Part shown: piece after piece, positions 1-5,207 of the stretch
Position numbering within the stretch: the first letter of the stretch is position 1
Layout: the number at the start of each line of letters is the position of its first letter
Assembly: GCA_012798145.1 (NCBI GenBank)
Contig: JAAZNT010000313.1
Span: 1 to 5,207 of the forward strand
DNA: 5,207 nt
Reading direction: 5' to 3'
Source of the DNA: Thermoanaerobaculaceae bacterium
Lineage (GTDB): Bacteria > Acidobacteriota > UBA4820
Made by a program: the position numbers and the translations under genes
The notes under the pieces: generated by a model
What the model saw: only the letters and a program-made list of their open reading frames with translations
The model's database searches: none
Told to the model about the DNA's origin: nothing

Positions 1-1074
1 TATGTCGGTTATCTGCATAGGGGGATAGAAAAAATCGCCGAAAACAAGACGCTGCATCAGGTTATTCCATACACAGACAGGATGGATTATCTTTCCCCAA
101 TTTCCAACAATATTGGATTATGCCTTGCAGTTGAAAAACTAATCGGCTTTGAAACGACAGAGAAATGCAGGGTAATGAGGGTTGTTGCTTGTGAACTTGC
201 AAGAATTTCTTCCCACCTTTTGTGGCTTGCAACAGACGCGCTTGATGTCGGGGCGGGAACGGTCTATTTTTATGCTTTTACGGAAAGAGAAAAATATTAC
301 GATCTTTTTGAAGAAATGACGGGAGTTAGGTTCACTGTATCTTACGGAAGAATTGGCGGGCTCTCGAGAGATTGGGAAAGCGGGCTTGACAAGAAAATTC
401 TTGATGTTGTTTCAGAGACTCCTAAATGTCTCAATGAAATAGAAAGACTTTTAACAAGAAATAGGATATGGATAGAACGAAACCAAGATGTCGGAGTGAT
501 TTCTAAGGAGGATGCCATAGCCCTATCTCTTTCTGGTCCAAATTTAAGGGCTTCAGGAGTTGAATGGGATATAAGGAAAGCGTATCCCTATCTTGGATAT
601 GAAAGATACAAATTTGAGATCCCTGTTGGAGAGCACGGCGACTGCTATGACAGATATCTTGTTAGGATGGAAGAGATGCGCCAAAGCATTGAAATTATAA
701 AGCAGGCGCTTAAAGAGTATGATGAAAAATCTGAATTATGGCCCTCTGATTTAGAATCTCAAAAAGTTTTTTATCCTCCAAAAGATAAAGTTCTAACAAG
801 TATGGAAGAGCTTATTCACCAGTTTATGGTTGCCACAGACGGGCCTAAAACCCCTAAATACGAAGAGATCTATTTTTCAATTGAAGCGCCTAAAGGGGAA
901 CTTGGCTTTTACATTGTCGGCTCTGGAACAAATGTGGCTCATAGATTGCATTTCAGAAGCCCCTCTTTTGTCAATTTACAGTCTCTTCCTTTAATGGTTC
1001 AAGGTGATATGGTAGCGGATGTCATTGCAACAGTTGCTTCTTTAGACCCTGTTCTCGGAGAAGTTGACAGATGA
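1..1074 (+). CDS. nuoD: NADH-quinone oxidoreductase subunit D (NuoD, 49-kDa subunit), 5'-truncated by window edge
   Basis: Subunit of the connecting module of complex I; with NuoB and NuoH it forms the quinone-reducing site at the cytoplasmic face of the membrane. The frame is open from base 1, and the first residues already match the family (YVGYLHRGIEK), so the ATG at 82 is an internal Met and not the start. By alignment from memory with Thermus Nqo4, about 55-60 N-terminal residues lie upstream, including the conserved HPSTHG-type loop. In the 357 visible residues, RMDY (27-30) carries the Tyr equivalent to the quinone-contacting Tyr87 of Thermus Nqo4. RIGGLSRD (117-124), FRSPSFVNLQ and the terminal LDPVLGEVDR are further family signatures. 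The [NiFe]-hydrogenase Cys pairs are absent (the C-terminus has LDPVLGE in place of DPCxxC), so it is NuoD and not a hydrogenase large subunit. It is not fused to NuoE, and its upstream junction with NuoC is not visible. The TGA stop overlaps the nuoE ATG by 4 bases. Confidence 0.97.
   Translation, partial: YVGYLHRGIEKIAENKTLHQVIPYTDRMDYLSPISNNIGLCLAVEKLIGFETTEKCRVMRVVACELARISSHLLWLATDALDVGAGTVYFYAFTEREKYYDLFEEMTGVRFTVSYGRIGGLSRDWESGLDKKILDVVSETPKCLNEIERLLTRNRIWIERNQDVGVISKEDAIALSLSGPNLRASGVEWDIRKAYPYLGYERYKFEIPVGEHGDCYDRYLVRMEEMRQSIEIIKQALKEYDEKSELWPSDLESQKVFYPPKDKVLTSMEELIHQFMVATDGPKTPKYEEIYFSIEAPKGELGFYIVGSGTNVAHRLHFRSPSFVNLQSLPLMVQGDMVADVIATVASLDPVLGEVDR
1057..1063 (+). promoter_or_regulatory. 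Ribosome binding site of nuoE
   Basis: GGAGAAG lies inside the last codons of nuoD, 7 bases before the nuoE ATG at 1071. It is a good Shine-Dalgarno match and supports that start. The ATGA overlap also allows ribosomes ending nuoD to re-initiate on nuoE. Confidence 0.6.
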
Positions 1075-1559
1075 GCAAAAGCGTTAAGGAACTTCTTTCA
1101 GACAAAGAGTTTATAAGGAAAGTTGAAAAACTTAAGAAACTCTATCCGGAAGAAAGAAGTTCGCTTCTTGCCCTTTTGCATCTGTGTCAAAATGAAATTA
1201 GTTATATACCCCACGAGTTTCAGGAATTTGTGGCAAAAGAGCTGAACATTTCTCCCGCTCATATCAAAGGTGTCGTCACATTTTATGAAATGTTTTTTGA
1301 TAAGCCCAAAGGAAAATATTTGATTCAGGTTTGCAGGACTCTGCCGTGTATGCTTGCGGGAGCGGAAATCCTTCTCGAACACATTTCAACAAAACTCGGA
1401 ATCCAGCCGGGCCAGACAACCCCTGACGGGAAATACACATTGGTAAATGTTGAATGTCTCGCCTGCTGTGATAAAGGGCCTGCTATAATGATAAATGACA
1501 ATCTCTACACAAGAGTAACTCCCGATGAATTTGACAACATTTTAAAGGAACTTAAGTGA
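1071..1559 (+). CDS. nuoE: NADH-quinone oxidoreductase subunit E (NuoE, 24-kDa subunit, [2Fe-2S] N1a)
   Basis: Thioredoxin-like [2Fe-2S] protein of the NADH-oxidising arm; it sits against NuoF and its cluster N1a accepts an electron from FMN. The product has 162 residues, normal for the family. An N-terminal helical part (about 1-75, including the family-typical IKGVVTFYEMF near 65-75) precedes the thioredoxin-fold cluster domain. The four ligands are in the family pattern: Cys88 and Cys93 (CRTLPC, C-x4-C), then Cys129 and Cys133 (CLACC, C-x3-C) 35 residues later. An additional Cys132 sits directly beside a ligand, where the usual sequence is CLGAC or similar. The C-terminus (INDNLYTRVTPDEFDNIL) is also typical. 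The start is set by the 4-base ATGA overlap with nuoD and a good ribosome binding site. Homologous domains occur in HydA/HoxE-type and formate dehydrogenase complexes, but the neighbours D, F, G and H fix it as NuoE. Confidence 0.97.
   Translation: MSKSVKELLSDKEFIRKVEKLKKLYPEERSSLLALLHLCQNEISYIPHEFQEFVAKELNISPAHIKGVVTFYEMFFDKPKGKYLIQVCRTLPCMLAGAEILLEHISTKLGIQPGQTTPDGKYTLVNVECLACCDKGPAIMINDNLYTRVTPDEFDNILKELK
1545..1550 (+). promoter_or_regulatory. Ribosome binding site of nuoF, deciding between two starts
   Basis: AAGGAA lies 8 bases before the ATG at 1559 but only 5 bases before the GTG at 1556. The spacing favours ATG 1559, which overlaps the nuoE TGA by one base (TGATG). The GTG would give a 4-base overlap and one extra residue; the two proteins are otherwise identical. 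Confidence 0.6.
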
Positions 1560-2854
1560 TGGCGTTAGAAGAGAAGATTTTGACTGCAAATATAGGAAAG
1601 AAAACCTCTTCAGATATAGATTCGGCTATGCAGGGAGGCGCTTATGAAGCCCTGATAAAAGCCCTAACAAAAATGACTCCCGAGCAGGTTCTTAACGAAG
1701 TGAAGATTTCAAATTTGAAGGGAAGAGGCGGAGCAGGTTTCCCTACCGCTCTTAAGTGGAGTTTTCTTCCCAAAGAAAAGAAGAAAATCAAGTATCTTGT
1801 ATGTAACGCCGATGAAAGCGAGCCGGGAACATTCAAAGACAGACTCATTATTGAAAATGACCCTCACAAAATTATTGAAGGGATAATAATCGCTGCTTAC
1901 GCAACCAACGCAAATGCCGGATTTATTTACATCAGGGGAGAGATGCCATTGGGAGCGAAAATTTTGGAGAAAGCGATATCTCAAGCGTATGAAAGACATT
2001 TCCTTGGGAAAAACATTATGGGTTCCGGGCTTGATTTTGATATTTTTCTTGTAAGAGGAGCGGGGGCATATATATGTGGAGAGGAAACTGCGTTGATGAA
2101 CAGCATTGAAGGCAAGAGGGGAGAACCGAGAATAAAGCCTCCATTTCCTGCTTCTTACGGTGTTTATGGAAAACCCTCAAATATAAACAATGTCGAAACC
2201 TATGCAAATGTTCCTGCGATAATTAAAAACGGCGGTAACTGGTATGCCAATTTGGGCAGCAAAGACACCCCCGGAACGAGACTTTTCGGGCTTTCAGGAC
2301 ATATTAAAAAACCGGGGATTTACGAATTGACATCTGATGTTACTGTAAGAGAGCTAATATTTAATTACGGCGGAGGAATTTTAGGAGATAAAAAGTTGAA
2401 GGCGGTCATACCGGGAGGGTCGTCTGTTCCAGTGTTAACTTCAAATGAAATTGATGTTGAAATGGATTCCGCCGGTCTTAAAAAAGTTGGGAGTATGCCG
2501 GGATCAGCCGGGGTTATCGTAATGAACGAAACTGTTTGTATGGTGAAAGCGCTTTTGAATCTTATAAAATTTTATGAGCACGAATCTTGCGGGCAGTGCA
2601 CCCCCTGCAGAGAAGGAACTCATTTCTTGAGGTTGATTATTGAAGATATTGAAAAAGGAGAAGGAAAAGAAGGCGACTTAGAAAAGATTTTATCATTGTG
2701 CAAAAACATTATGGGAAGAACAATCTGTCCTTTAGGAGATGCTGCGGCGATGCCGTGCGAATCTTTTGTGAAAAAATTCAGGGAAGAGTTTGAGTACCAC
2801 ATTAAAGAAAAAAAATGCCTTCCCGAAACAATAAAAATGACTACGGTGTTTTAG
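1559..2854 (+). CDS. nuoF: NADH-quinone oxidoreductase subunit F (NuoF, 51-kDa subunit, NADH/FMN site, [4Fe-4S] N3)
   Basis: Catalytic entry point of complex I: binds NADH and FMN, takes a hydride from NADH and passes electrons to N3 and N1a. The product has 431 residues from ATG 1559, the normal length. Visible in order: the glycine-rich nucleotide/FMN motif GRGGAGFP (55-62); NADESEPGTFKDR (83-95), the acidic FMN/NADH loop; GAGAYICGEETALMNSIEGK (167-186); an SLBB-like segment (about 245-300); and the N3 ligands Cys344, Cys347 and Cys350 (ESCGQCTPCREGT) with Cys390 (TICPLGD). There is no thioredoxin-like N-terminal extension and no C-terminal ferredoxin domain. That separates it from HydB of bifurcating hydrogenases and from HoxF fusions, and agrees with NuoE being a separate gene. 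An in-frame GTG at 1556 is an alternative start. The gene ends with TAG, 9 bases before nuoG and in the same reading frame. Confidence 0.97.
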   Translation: MALEEKILTANIGKKTSSDIDSAMQGGAYEALIKALTKMTPEQVLNEVKISNLKGRGGAGFPTALKWSFLPKEKKKIKYLVCNADESEPGTFKDRLIIENDPHKIIEGIIIAAYATNANAGFIYIRGEMPLGAKILEKAISQAYERHFLGKNIMGSGLDFDIFLVRGAGAYICGEETALMNSIEGKRGEPRIKPPFPASYGVYGKPSNINNVETYANVPAIIKNGGNWYANLGSKDTPGTRLFGLSGHIKKPGIYELTSDVTVRELIFNYGGGILGDKKLKAVIPGGSSVPVLTSNEIDVEMDSAGLKKVGSMPGSAGVIVMNETVCMVKALLNLIKFYEHESCGQCTPCREGTHFLRLIIEDIEKGEGKEGDLEKILSLCKNIMGRTICPLGDAAAMPCESFVKKFREEFEYHIKEKKCLPETIKMTTVF

Positions 2855-2856
2855 GT
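2853..2856 (+). promoter_or_regulatory. Weak ribosome binding site of nuoG
   Basis: AGGT overlaps the nuoF TAG stop and lies 7 bases before the nuoG ATG at 2864. It is a short match to the anti-Shine-Dalgarno sequence, weaker than the sites of nuoE and nuoH, so nuoG translation probably relies partly on ribosomes terminating at nuoF. No other start codon lies between the nuoF stop and 2864 in this frame, which fixes the nuoG start. Confidence 0.4.
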
Positions 2857-2863
2857 AAAGAAT

Positions 2864-4552
2864 ATGGCGCTTGTCCTTATAGATGGAAAAGAAATTGTTG
2901 TGAACCCGGAAGAGACGCTTCTTCAAGCTGCTTTAAGGCAGAACATTTACATTCCTTATTACTGCTATCATCCGTCTCTTTCAATAGTCGGGCAGTGCAG
3001 AATGTGCCTTGTCAAAGTAGAAGGCGCGCCAAAACTCTTAACTGCCTGCACAACTTATGTCCCTGAACTTCCCAAAGAGAAAAAAATTGACGGCAAATAT
3101 GATATGAAAATTTTCACAAAAAGTGAAGAGGTGAAAGAAGCCCAAAGGGGAGTGCTTGAGTTTTTGCTTTTAAATCATCCTCTTGATTGCCCAATCTGCG
3201 ATCAGGCGGGGGAATGTCAACTCCAGATCTATTCTTATGAGTATGGCAATTCAAGGTCGGAATTTAGGTTTGAGAAGCTTCACGCTCCCAAAAGGGTTGA
3301 TTTGGGAGAGCATATTGTCTATGATGCAGAGAGATGCATTAAATGCACAAGGTGCATAAGATTTTGCAATGAAGTTACAAAAAGTGGTGAATTGACGCTG
3401 ATTAAAAGAGGTGTCCACACTTATGTTGACACATTTGAAGGAAAGTCTTTAAACAATCCATATTCAATATGCACAGCTGACATCTGCCCGGTTGGAGCGC
3501 TCACTTATAAAGAATTCAGGTTTAAGGAAAGAGTGTGGTTTCTTCAGGCGACAAATTCTGTTTGTCCAGAATGTTCAAGGAACTGCTCTATAAGGGTTGA
3601 CACCTACAAAGGCGAGATTATGAGAATTGTTCCAAGGTTCAATCCTTCAGTCAACGGTTATTTTATGTGCGATTATGGAAGGCTTGTTTCGGAAAGAATT
3701 AAAAATAAAGAAGTAAGGGAAATCCCATCTTTAAGAGAAAAGGGAATTTTAGAGCCGAGGATGGAAAAAGGTTTTTATAAAATTTTACTTTCAAAGATCA
3801 CCAGAAAATATGAGCCAAAAGATGTTGCTGTGATACTTTCAGGAAGAATGACAAACGAGGAGCTGGAATCTTTCAAAGTATTTTCTCTTATTGTGTTTGG
3901 CGAAATATTGGGTGATGTCCTTTACATTACAGGTGAAAAGGACGACATACTTGTTAAAGATGAGAAAAGGGCAAACTATTGTGGAGCAAAGTTTTTTGAT
4001 TTGAAGTTCACAAAGGCAAATGAAAATATTAAAAACATAATTAAAGGCAAAAAACTTGTTATTTCAATAAGAGAGGATATTTTTAAGGGAATCAAAGAGG
4101 AGCAAGTTAAGGAGATTCTGTCTTCTGTCGAAATTTTTGTCGTGATGGACGCCTTTTTCACGGAGACGGCGAAGATGAGCAATTTCTATATTCCTCTTGC
4201 TTCTTGGTTTGAAATGGAGGGAACGACATTTAATTATGACGCCCATTTACAGAAAATTTCAAAGTGCGTTTCTCCTCCTAAGGGCAGAAAACCTTTTTAT
4301 GATGTCGTTTCTTTAATGCTGAATCTTTTGACAGAAATGGAAATCAAAGATTTTGAGACTGCAAAAGAAAAAGAAATTGAGAGCGTTAAAAAGGTTCTTG
4401 ATACTTTCAAAGAAAGGGATGTTATGAAGGGTGGCTTTGTTCCTTGGTTCAAGGAAGTAAAAAATGCTATTCCTCAACTTAAAAATATTTCGCTGAAAGA
4501 TTTGGCTCCTCTCGGCTTTTCAGCAAAAGGAAAAAAAGATGGAGATAATTAA
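2864..4552 (+). CDS. nuoG: NADH-quinone oxidoreductase subunit G (NuoG, 75-kDa subunit), compact 562-residue form with N1b, N5, N4 and N7 motifs
   Basis: Carries much of the electron wire between NuoF and NuoI. N1b [2Fe-2S] ligands are Cys34, Cys45, Cys48 and Cys62 in a ferredoxin domain (about 1-80). N5 is His105, Cys109, Cys112 and Cys118 (NHPLDCPICDQAGEC). N4 is Cys158, Cys161, Cys164 and Cys208 (CIKCTRC, 43 residues, then DICPVGAL). A fourth set, Cys234, Cys237, Cys241 and Cys269 (C-x2-C-x3-C-x27-C), matches the N7 motif found only in some bacteria. From about 285 on is a shortened, lysine-rich remnant of the molybdopterin-oxidoreductase-like domain; IPLASWFEMEGTTFNYDA (443-460) is its clearest family match. 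Known homologues are longer (about 783 in Thermus, 908 in E. coli). Nothing suggests a frameshift: the frame is continuous and the gene runs straight into nuoH with a 14-base overlap. The alternative of a formate dehydrogenase alpha subunit is unlikely given the short C-terminus and the neighbours. Confidence 0.95.
   Translation: MALVLIDGKEIVVNPEETLLQAALRQNIYIPYYCYHPSLSIVGQCRMCLVKVEGAPKLLTACTTYVPELPKEKKIDGKYDMKIFTKSEEVKEAQRGVLEFLLLNHPLDCPICDQAGECQLQIYSYEYGNSRSEFRFEKLHAPKRVDLGEHIVYDAERCIKCTRCIRFCNEVTKSGELTLIKRGVHTYVDTFEGKSLNNPYSICTADICPVGALTYKEFRFKERVWFLQATNSVCPECSRNCSIRVDTYKGEIMRIVPRFNPSVNGYFMCDYGRLVSERIKNKEVREIPSLREKGILEPRMEKGFYKILLSKITRKYEPKDVAVILSGRMTNEELESFKVFSLIVFGEILGDVLYITGEKDDILVKDEKRANYCGAKFFDLKFTKANENIKNIIKGKKLVISIREDIFKGIKEEQVKEILSSVEIFVVMDAFFTETAKMSNFYIPLASWFEMEGTTFNYDAHLQKISKCVSPPKGRKPFYDVVSLMLNLLTEMEIKDFETAKEKEIESVKKVLDTFKERDVMKGGFVPWFKEVKNAIPQLKNISLKDLAPLGFSAKGKKDGDN
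4526..4531 (+). promoter_or_regulatory. Ribosome binding site of nuoH
   Basis: AAAGGA lies inside the end of nuoG, 7 bases before the nuoH ATG at 4539. The spacing is good, and no other start codon is close by in that frame, so it supports the 14-base overlap with nuoG. Confidence 0.55.
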
Positions 4553-5207
4553 CCTTCTTCTTCCAGCAGTGATAAAAATAGTTGTTGTCCTTGGCGTCCT
4601 GCTGACAGGTGTCGCTTACACAACCCTTGCGGAAAGGAAGGTTTCGGCGTATCTTCAAGACAGAGTTGGTCCAAACAGAGTTGGTCCTTTCGGGCTGCTT
4701 CAGCCGGTTGCAGATGGAATCAAATTCTTCTTGAAAGAAGATATAACTCCCAAAAGAGCGTATAAGGCGACTTATTTTCTGGCTCCCCTTTGCACATTGA
4801 TCCCTGCTCTAATAACTTTTGCTGTGATTCCTTTTGGAGAAAACATTTCATTGGGAGGGAAATCCTACCGGCTTTGGATAGCGGAAAATATGGATTTAGG
4901 GCTTGTTTATCTTCTTGCGGTCTCTTCGCTTGGGGTTTATGGAATTATATTGGCGGGGCTTTCTTCAAACAACAAATATTCGCTCTTAGGATCCCTTCGT
5001 TCAGTAAATCAGGTTGTGTCTTATGAAGTGGCTTTAGGGCTTGGCATTCTGCCGATCGCTCTCAGTTCGAACGGCTTTAACATTGACGATATTGTCAAAT
5101 CACAGCAAAACGGATTGTGGTTTGTTGTGCCCCACTTTGTCGCTTTTGTTATTTTTCTTGCGGCAATGTTCGCCGAGACAAACAGGCTTCCTTTTGACCT
5201 TCCTGAA
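4539..5207 (+). CDS. nuoH: NADH-quinone oxidoreductase subunit H (NuoH, ND1-like membrane subunit), 3'-truncated by window edge
   Basis: Integral membrane subunit that anchors the peripheral arm and builds the quinone access chamber with NuoB and NuoD. The frame opens at ATG 4539 and stays open to the last base, giving 223 of the usual 320-350 or so residues. Hydrophobic segments lie at about 7-30, 78-99, 118-140, 162-177 and 193-212. Family signatures: AERKVSAYLQDRVGPNRVGP (31-50) after the first helix; GLLQPVADGIKFFLKED (52-68), the amphipathic surface helix; SSNNKYSLLGSLRSVNQ (142-158); SYEVALGLG (161-169), with an acidic residue in the chamber; and AETNRLPFDLPE (212-223), the conserved cytoplasmic loop at the very end of the window. 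The remaining helices lie downstream. The product could not be confused with Ech/Hyc-type hydrogenase membrane subunits given nuoD-G upstream. The start is supported by a well-spaced AAAGGA. Confidence 0.97.
   Translation, partial: MEIINLLLPAVIKIVVVLGVLLTGVAYTTLAERKVSAYLQDRVGPNRVGPFGLLQPVADGIKFFLKEDITPKRAYKATYFLAPLCTLIPALITFAVIPFGENISLGGKSYRLWIAENMDLGLVYLLAVSSLGVYGIILAGLSSNNKYSLLGSLRSVNQVVSYEVALGLGILPIALSSNGFNIDDIVKSQQNGLWFVVPHFVAFVIFLAAMFAETNRLPFDLPE

Larger units (their letters stand above)
1..5207 (+). other. Segment of the nuo operon, genes D-E-F-G-H
   Basis: Five consecutive co-directional genes with junctions of -4, -1, +9 and -14 bases, and no room for an internal promoter or terminator outside coding sequence. 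This is the classical bacterial order and implies co-transcription with translational coupling. The operon's promoter and its end lie outside the window. Confidence 0.93.

Noticed and set aside
82..1074. Treating the ATG at 82 as the start of a short complete nuoD
   Set aside because: The frame is open upstream to base 1 and encodes conserved NuoD residues (YVGYLHRGIEK), so the gene continues beyond the window edge.
2808..2815. A run of eight A near the end of nuoF as a possible slippery frameshift site
   Set aside because: The run encodes Lys codons in the normal NuoF C-terminus, and the protein already ends at a family-typical length after it; no downstream frame would give a sensible product.
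1098..2926. Several minus-strand frames of 60-96 codons opposite nuoE and nuoF
   Set aside because: All lie opposite conserved coding sequence and show no recognisable domain; expected by chance on the opposite strand of genes.
2815..3066. An 83-codon + strand frame spanning the nuoF/nuoG junction
   Set aside because: It lies out of frame over the end of nuoF and the well-conserved N1b domain of nuoG, and its product resembles no known protein; a shadow frame.
3976..4246. Minus-strand frames of 60-68 codons opposite the 3' half of nuoG
   Set aside because: No domain or independent context; explained as antisense shadows of an AT-rich coding stretch.
1071..4552. Reading E-F-G as the subunits of an NAD-dependent hydrogenase or formate dehydrogenase
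   Set aside because: NuoF lacks the extra ferredoxin domains of HydB, no H-cluster or catalytic formate dehydrogenase domain is present, and nuoD and nuoH flank the genes.
4790..5026. A 78-codon + strand frame inside nuoH
   Set aside because: The nuoH frame over the same bases has full family similarity and membrane segments; this is an out-of-frame shadow.
1..5207. Mobile element, CRISPR array, tRNA or novel defence system
   Set aside because: The window is coding sequence of nuo genes almost base to base; I saw no direct or inverted repeats, no RNA-like segment and no unexplained gap longer than 9 bases.

Overview
The window is a compact, single-strand piece of a bacterial nuo operon encoding respiratory complex I (NDH-1, the NADH:quinone oxidoreductase). 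All genes read on the + strand in the classical order nuoD-nuoE-nuoF-nuoG-nuoH. nuoD is cut at its 5' end by the window edge and nuoH at its 3' end; nuoE, nuoF and nuoG are complete.

Layout: nuoD (1-1074, quinone-site subunit of the connecting module) overlaps nuoE (1071-1559, [2Fe-2S] N1a subunit) by 4 bases. nuoE touches nuoF (1559-2854, FMN/NADH site and [4Fe-4S] N3). After a 9-base gap comes nuoG (2864-4552, clusters N1b, N5, N4 and N7 by motif), which overlaps nuoH (4539 to the window end, quinone-chamber membrane subunit) by 14 bases. There is no non-coding stretch longer than 9 bases, so the window holds no room for a promoter, terminator or RNA gene outside coding sequence, and I see none. 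The tight packing implies one mRNA with translational coupling. Expected neighbours outside the window are nuoA-C upstream and the rest of nuoH, then nuoI-N, downstream.

How the genes work together: NuoE, NuoF and NuoG form the NADH-oxidising arm. Electrons pass from NADH to FMN in NuoF and then along the iron-sulfur chain through NuoG towards NuoI and NuoB (not in the window). NuoD and NuoH form the quinone-reducing site at the membrane interface. The presence of E, F and G with intact cofactor motifs says this is an NADH-dependent enzyme, not an Fpo-like or 11-subunit complex.

Organism: a bacterium, because the NuoDEFGH set and operon order are bacterial. The DNA is moderately AT-rich (about 40% GC or slightly less, judged by counting sample lines), with many AGA/AGG arginine and AAA lysine codons. 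NuoD is separate from NuoC, unlike the NuoCD fusion of E. coli. TGA, TAG and TAA are all used as stops where the family's C-termini end, so the standard bacterial code applies. I cannot assign a phylum.

The most notable point is NuoG. At 562 residues it is much shorter than the roughly 780-910 residues of well-studied homologues, yet it keeps every iron-sulfur motif, including the optional N7 motif. The shortening lies in the molybdopterin-oxidoreductase-like C-terminal domain. I found no evidence of an undescribed system in this window; it is an ordinary core-metabolism region with a few moderately interesting details.
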